Source: Halolactibacillus sp051746745 (GTDB lineage Bacteria; Bacillota; Bacilli; Bacillales; Amphibacillaceae). From it: a DNA stretch of 8,142 nucleotides. The position numbers were made by a program, and so were the translations under genes. The notes below the pieces were generated by a model that saw only the letters and a list, made by a program, of their open reading frames with translations, did not search any database and had not been told where the DNA came from. Position 1 is the first letter of the stretch; every line of letters begins with the position of its first letter. Shown piece after piece: positions 6,755-8,142 of this stretch. The DNA lies in contig JBNJFJ010000089.1 in the NCBI GenBank assembly GCA_051746745.1, positions 1 to 8,142 on the forward strand. The letters run 5' to 3'.

Positions 6755-6790
6755 AAAAATAAAAAATGTTTGTTTATTATCAAACAAAAA
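6755..6790 (-). terminator. weak AT-rich terminator after the M50-like gene
   Basis: On the minus strand TTTGTTT (6788-6782), loop GATAAT, AAACAAA (6775-6769), then CATTTTTTATTTTT. The stem is 7 A/T-rich pairs, so termination is probably partial and read-through into the DUF2087 regulator is possible. A further ACAAACA at 6749-6755 can pair instead with TGTTTGT at 6767-6773. Confidence 0.45.
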
Positions 6791-6805
6791 ATATAATTGT
6801 TTATT

Positions 6806-7387
6806 TTAACTATCGTCTTTATTTTCTTTCATCATTTCTTCGATTGCTTGTCTTTCCTTTTGATAAGTAGCTTCTACTTCGGTCGTGGCCGGAATGAAGC
6901 GCTCTTTGTTTAAATCTGTCCGCTTTCCGTATTTAACCATATCAAAGATGATTCGACCGTTATTTGGCTTCCCATTGATGGTACGCATCGGTAAAGCATC
7001 AAATAACACGTAATAGAACGCATAAAACACAAACCTATTCCAGAATGTTTCATACGTATCAATAATCTGATTGGCAATTAATGCATTGATCATTAAGCCA
7101 AAGATGACATTAACTAAGATAGGGGCACTATATAAAAACACATACGCCCATCGTTTCTGATTAGCTAATTCATCATAGGAATACCAACTATAAAGCTGAT
7201 AATGACGTCTGAAATCAAACATTCTCCATTTAAATATACGCTTACCTGAGCCTAAAGTGATTCGGGCATTTTTAGCCCCAACGACTCTTCCAGCGAGGAC
7301 ATACCCTAATTCTCTTAGAATAACAACGGTTGGTAATATGAAAAAAGCTGATAAAACAAGGCCAATGAGTTCCTTTAAGCCAAACAT
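6806..7387 (-). CDS. M50 (site-2 protease)-like membrane protein lacking zinc ligands
   Basis: 193 residues with a perfect AAGGAGGT ribosome site. Hydrophobic segments lie at about 7-32, 81-105 and 115-134, and there is a charged C-terminal tail (about 155-193). The layout matches small M50 family proteins: first helix ending in the HExxH motif, then a G-x-LGSGKRIF strand, then helices, then a C-terminal LP-x(n)-DG motif. Here HExxH is Arg25-Glu-Leu-Gly-Tyr29, and the Asp of the DG motif is Asn143 (LPMRTINGKPNNGRIIFD). All three expected zinc ligands are therefore replaced, and proteolysis by the standard mechanism is not expected. The arginine codon (AGA) differs from a His codon at all three bases, so a sequencing error is unlikely. 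It sits 12 bases after the acidic small gene in a three-gene unit. The family link rests on pattern recognition; an unrelated membrane protein is the alternative. Confidence 0.75.
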   Translation of the reverse strand: MFGLKELIGLVLSAFFILPTVVILRELGYVLAGRVVGAKNARITLGSGKRIFKWRMFDFRRHYQLYSWYSYDELANQKRWAYVFLYSAPILVNVIFGLMINALIANQIIDTYETFWNRFVFYAFYYVLFDALPMRTINGKPNNGRIIFDMVKYGKRTDLNKERFIPATTEVEATYQKERQAIEEMMKENKDDS

Positions 7388-7399
7388 AAAATGACCTCC

Positions 7400-7633
7400 T
7401 TAAAAGGGCAGATCTTTGTGTTTTACTACTTCTTTTATTTCTCCTGTATCAGGATCAATTAAACCATCATCTTCTGCCTCATCCCAGCTAACTCCAAACG
7501 GCACACCACCAGGCGTATAACCAGCAATGAAGTAAAAGTCATCATCTTGTTCAATTACCTCATACTCATCATCATTATGTGTATGATTTTTGTCGTAATG
7601 TTTTTTTCCGTAACGTTTTTTCTTTTTTGACAT
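7400..7633 (-). CDS. small acidic protein with IAGYTPGG core, function unknown
   Basis: 77 residues from ATG 7633, which is preceded by AGGAGG with 6 bases spacing. The in-frame ATG at 7651 overlaps the stop of the previous gene and precedes the ribosome site, so it is rejected. Residues 1-20 are Lys/His-rich (KKKKRYGKKHYDKNHTH) and residues 21-33 strongly acidic. The core at 32-52, FYFIAGYTPGGVPFGVSW, is a pattern I recognise from many short uncharacterised Firmicutes proteins. It ends with DPDTGEI. There are no cysteines, membrane helices or catalytic signature. The 14-base spacing from the DUF6429 gene and 12-base spacing to the M50-like gene place it mid-operon. Confidence 0.78.
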   Translation of the reverse strand: MSKKKKRYGKKHYDKNHTHNDDEYEVIEQDDDFYFIAGYTPGGVPFGVSWDEAEDDGLIDPDTGEIKEVVKHKDLPF

Positions 7634-7647
7634 GTTCATCCTCCTCA

Positions 7648-7899
7648 TCAATGTTCCGTATAGTGATGGTCATTTATATATTTCGTTAGAAGTTGTTTCG
7701 CTTCTTTTACACCAGCCTCAGTCATATAAACCGATTTAGAACGGCGACCTCCTCTAATGAAATCGTTATCTGATAATGCGTTTAACGCCTCAAAAGGATA
7801 CCCCTTCCAACTTCTTCTAAAGTTTTCTGGTAACTCTTCTTCTTGCCAAGAAGTTAAATATAGCAGCAATAGCGTCAGTTCTTTAATTCTCTCATCCAT
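7648..7899 (-). CDS. DUF6429 family protein
   Basis: 83 residues with a strong AGGAGGGG ribosome site 4 bases before ATG 7899. Family features: MDERIKELTLLLLYLTSWQ at 1-19, RRSWKGYPFEALNAL at 28-42, then RRSKSVYMTEAGVKEAKQLL at 52-71, which ends in a conserved helix. The helix-helix-helix-wing order (residues 35-75, with the KSVYMT strand) looks like a small winged-helix fold of the kind seen in PadR/MarR-type or restriction-associated proteins, so nucleic-acid binding is possible but unproven. It is the first gene of the unit that continues with the IAGYTPGG protein and the M50-like protein. Confidence 0.83.
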   Translation of the reverse strand: MDERIKELTLLLLYLTSWQEEELPENFRRSWKGYPFEALNALSDNDFIRGGRRSKSVYMTEAGVKEAKQLLTKYINDHHYTEH

Positions 7900-7941
7900 A
7901 ATACCCCTCCTAATGAATGGTTTACTTAAACATGATATTTA

Positions 7942-7970
7942 CTCATAAGAAATCACATAAACGATTACAA
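7942..7970 (-). promoter_or_regulatory. candidate promoter of the DUF6429 unit
   Basis: TTGTAA (7970-7965) and TATGAG (7947-7942) on the minus strand are 17 bases apart, about 43 bases before the DUF6429 start. Each matches the consensus at 4 of 6 positions. Other AT-rich hexamers nearby, such as TATCAT, could serve instead. Confidence 0.3.
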
Positions 7971-8033
7971 CATCTTTTGATTTGCCACTTTTTTATCACT
8001 CCAACCGAGACTTCTTGCCCAAGCTCGCGTCAT
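7965..8033 (-). CDS. doubtful 22-residue open frame
   Basis: ATG 8033 opens MTRAWARSLGWSDKKVANQK plus two residues before TAA. A purine-rich GAAGAAGTGAAA precedes it, which is a poor ribosome site. The same frame is open further upstream to a GTG near 8075. Nothing identifies it, and it overlaps another open frame in this unexplained region. Confidence 0.15.
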   Translation of the reverse strand: MTRAWARSLGWSDKKVANQKML

Positions 8034-8142
8034 TTTCACTTCTTCTTTGTTTTCCCCTTCTTGAACTACCCCCACCTAACATTCTCACGAATGTTTGAGG
8101 AAGGGGATTCCGTAAGGACACCCTAAAGGCGACCCATGCTCG
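7996..8142 (-). other. unexplained G+C-richer region with an open frame running off the window
   Basis: About half G+C, against roughly 40% or less nearby. The minus-strand frame starting at the window edge is open for 48 codons to TGA 7998-7996: RAWVAFRVSLRNPLPQTFVR, then a GGGSSRRGKQRR stretch. It could be the 3' end of a gene outside the window, or a chance frame in a structured or repeated element. I do not recognise it. CCCATGCTCG at the very end resembles CCCAAGCTCG at 8018-8027 (9 of 10), hinting at repetition. Confidence 0.35.
8069..8106. repeat. long hairpin in the unexplained right-end region
   Basis: AACATTC (8078-8084) pairs perfectly with GAATGTT (8089-8095) around a TCAC loop. 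CCT (8075-8077) pairs with AGG (8098-8100), and CCCC with GGGG (8103-8106), with small bulges between. There is no T tract, so it is not a standard terminator. GGG (8104-8106) can alternatively pair with CCC (8121-8123) around an inner TCC/GGA stem, giving two competing folds. Confidence 0.45.

Noticed and set aside
7917..8126. Plus-strand 69-residue frame at the right end
   Set aside because: Phe/His/Ser-rich composition, no ribosome site and no recognisable motif; it is likely non-coding.
8103..8142. Resemblance of CCATGCTCG to the conserved start region of bacterial RNase P RNA
   Set aside because: The defining GAGGAAAGTCC core is absent, and the upstream bases do not form the expected helices.

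Overview
The window looks like chromosomal DNA of a low-G+C Gram-positive bacterium (Bacillota). The basis is moderate-to-low G+C, strong GGAGG-type ribosome binding sites, rho-independent terminators with T tracts, and families typical of Bacillales and neighbouring orders (YwbE, YjiH, DUF6429, DUF2087 regulators, MetY). I cannot name the genus. No rRNA, tRNA, CRISPR array or insertion sequence was recognised. A run of exactly 100 N at 4143-4242 is an assembly gap.

Layout, left to right. 1-1137 (+ strand): the 3' part of a YeiH-type putative sulfate exporter, then a 72-residue protein resembling the NHLP-leader / nitrile-hydratase-alpha-like fold. Both end at a bidirectional terminator shared with the opposing gene. 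1256-2530 (- strand): metY, O-acetylhomoserine sulfhydrylase, with a candidate promoter and an 18-bp near-palindrome upstream, but no SAM riboswitch or T-box. 2699-5516 (- strand): a YjiH-family membrane protein, the gap, a TetR-family regulator and a DUF6544-like membrane-anchored protein. The last two are separated by one base and are surely co-transcribed.

5738-7899 (- strand): a string of small, poorly understood genes. In transcription order these are a DUF6429 protein, a small acidic protein with an IAGYTPGG core, a membrane protein related to M50 site-2 proteases but lacking the zinc-binding residues, a weak AT-rich terminator and an extended -10 promoter, a zinc-finger/LuxR-HTH/DUF2087 regulator, and YwbE, closed by a strong terminator. 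Spacings of 8 to 14 bases and ribosome sites overlapping upstream stop codons suggest two tightly coupled transcription units.

7900-8142 has no recognised gene. It is richer in G+C than its surroundings, can fold into strong hairpins on either strand, carries two overlapping open minus-strand frames and may be the edge of a repeat or structured RNA.

The sulfur theme (putative sulfate exporter facing a sulfide-assimilating MetY) may be coincidental, because the two genes converge and do not share an operon. The most unusual items are the zinc-less M50 relative, the stand-alone NHLP-like small protein and the unexplained right end.
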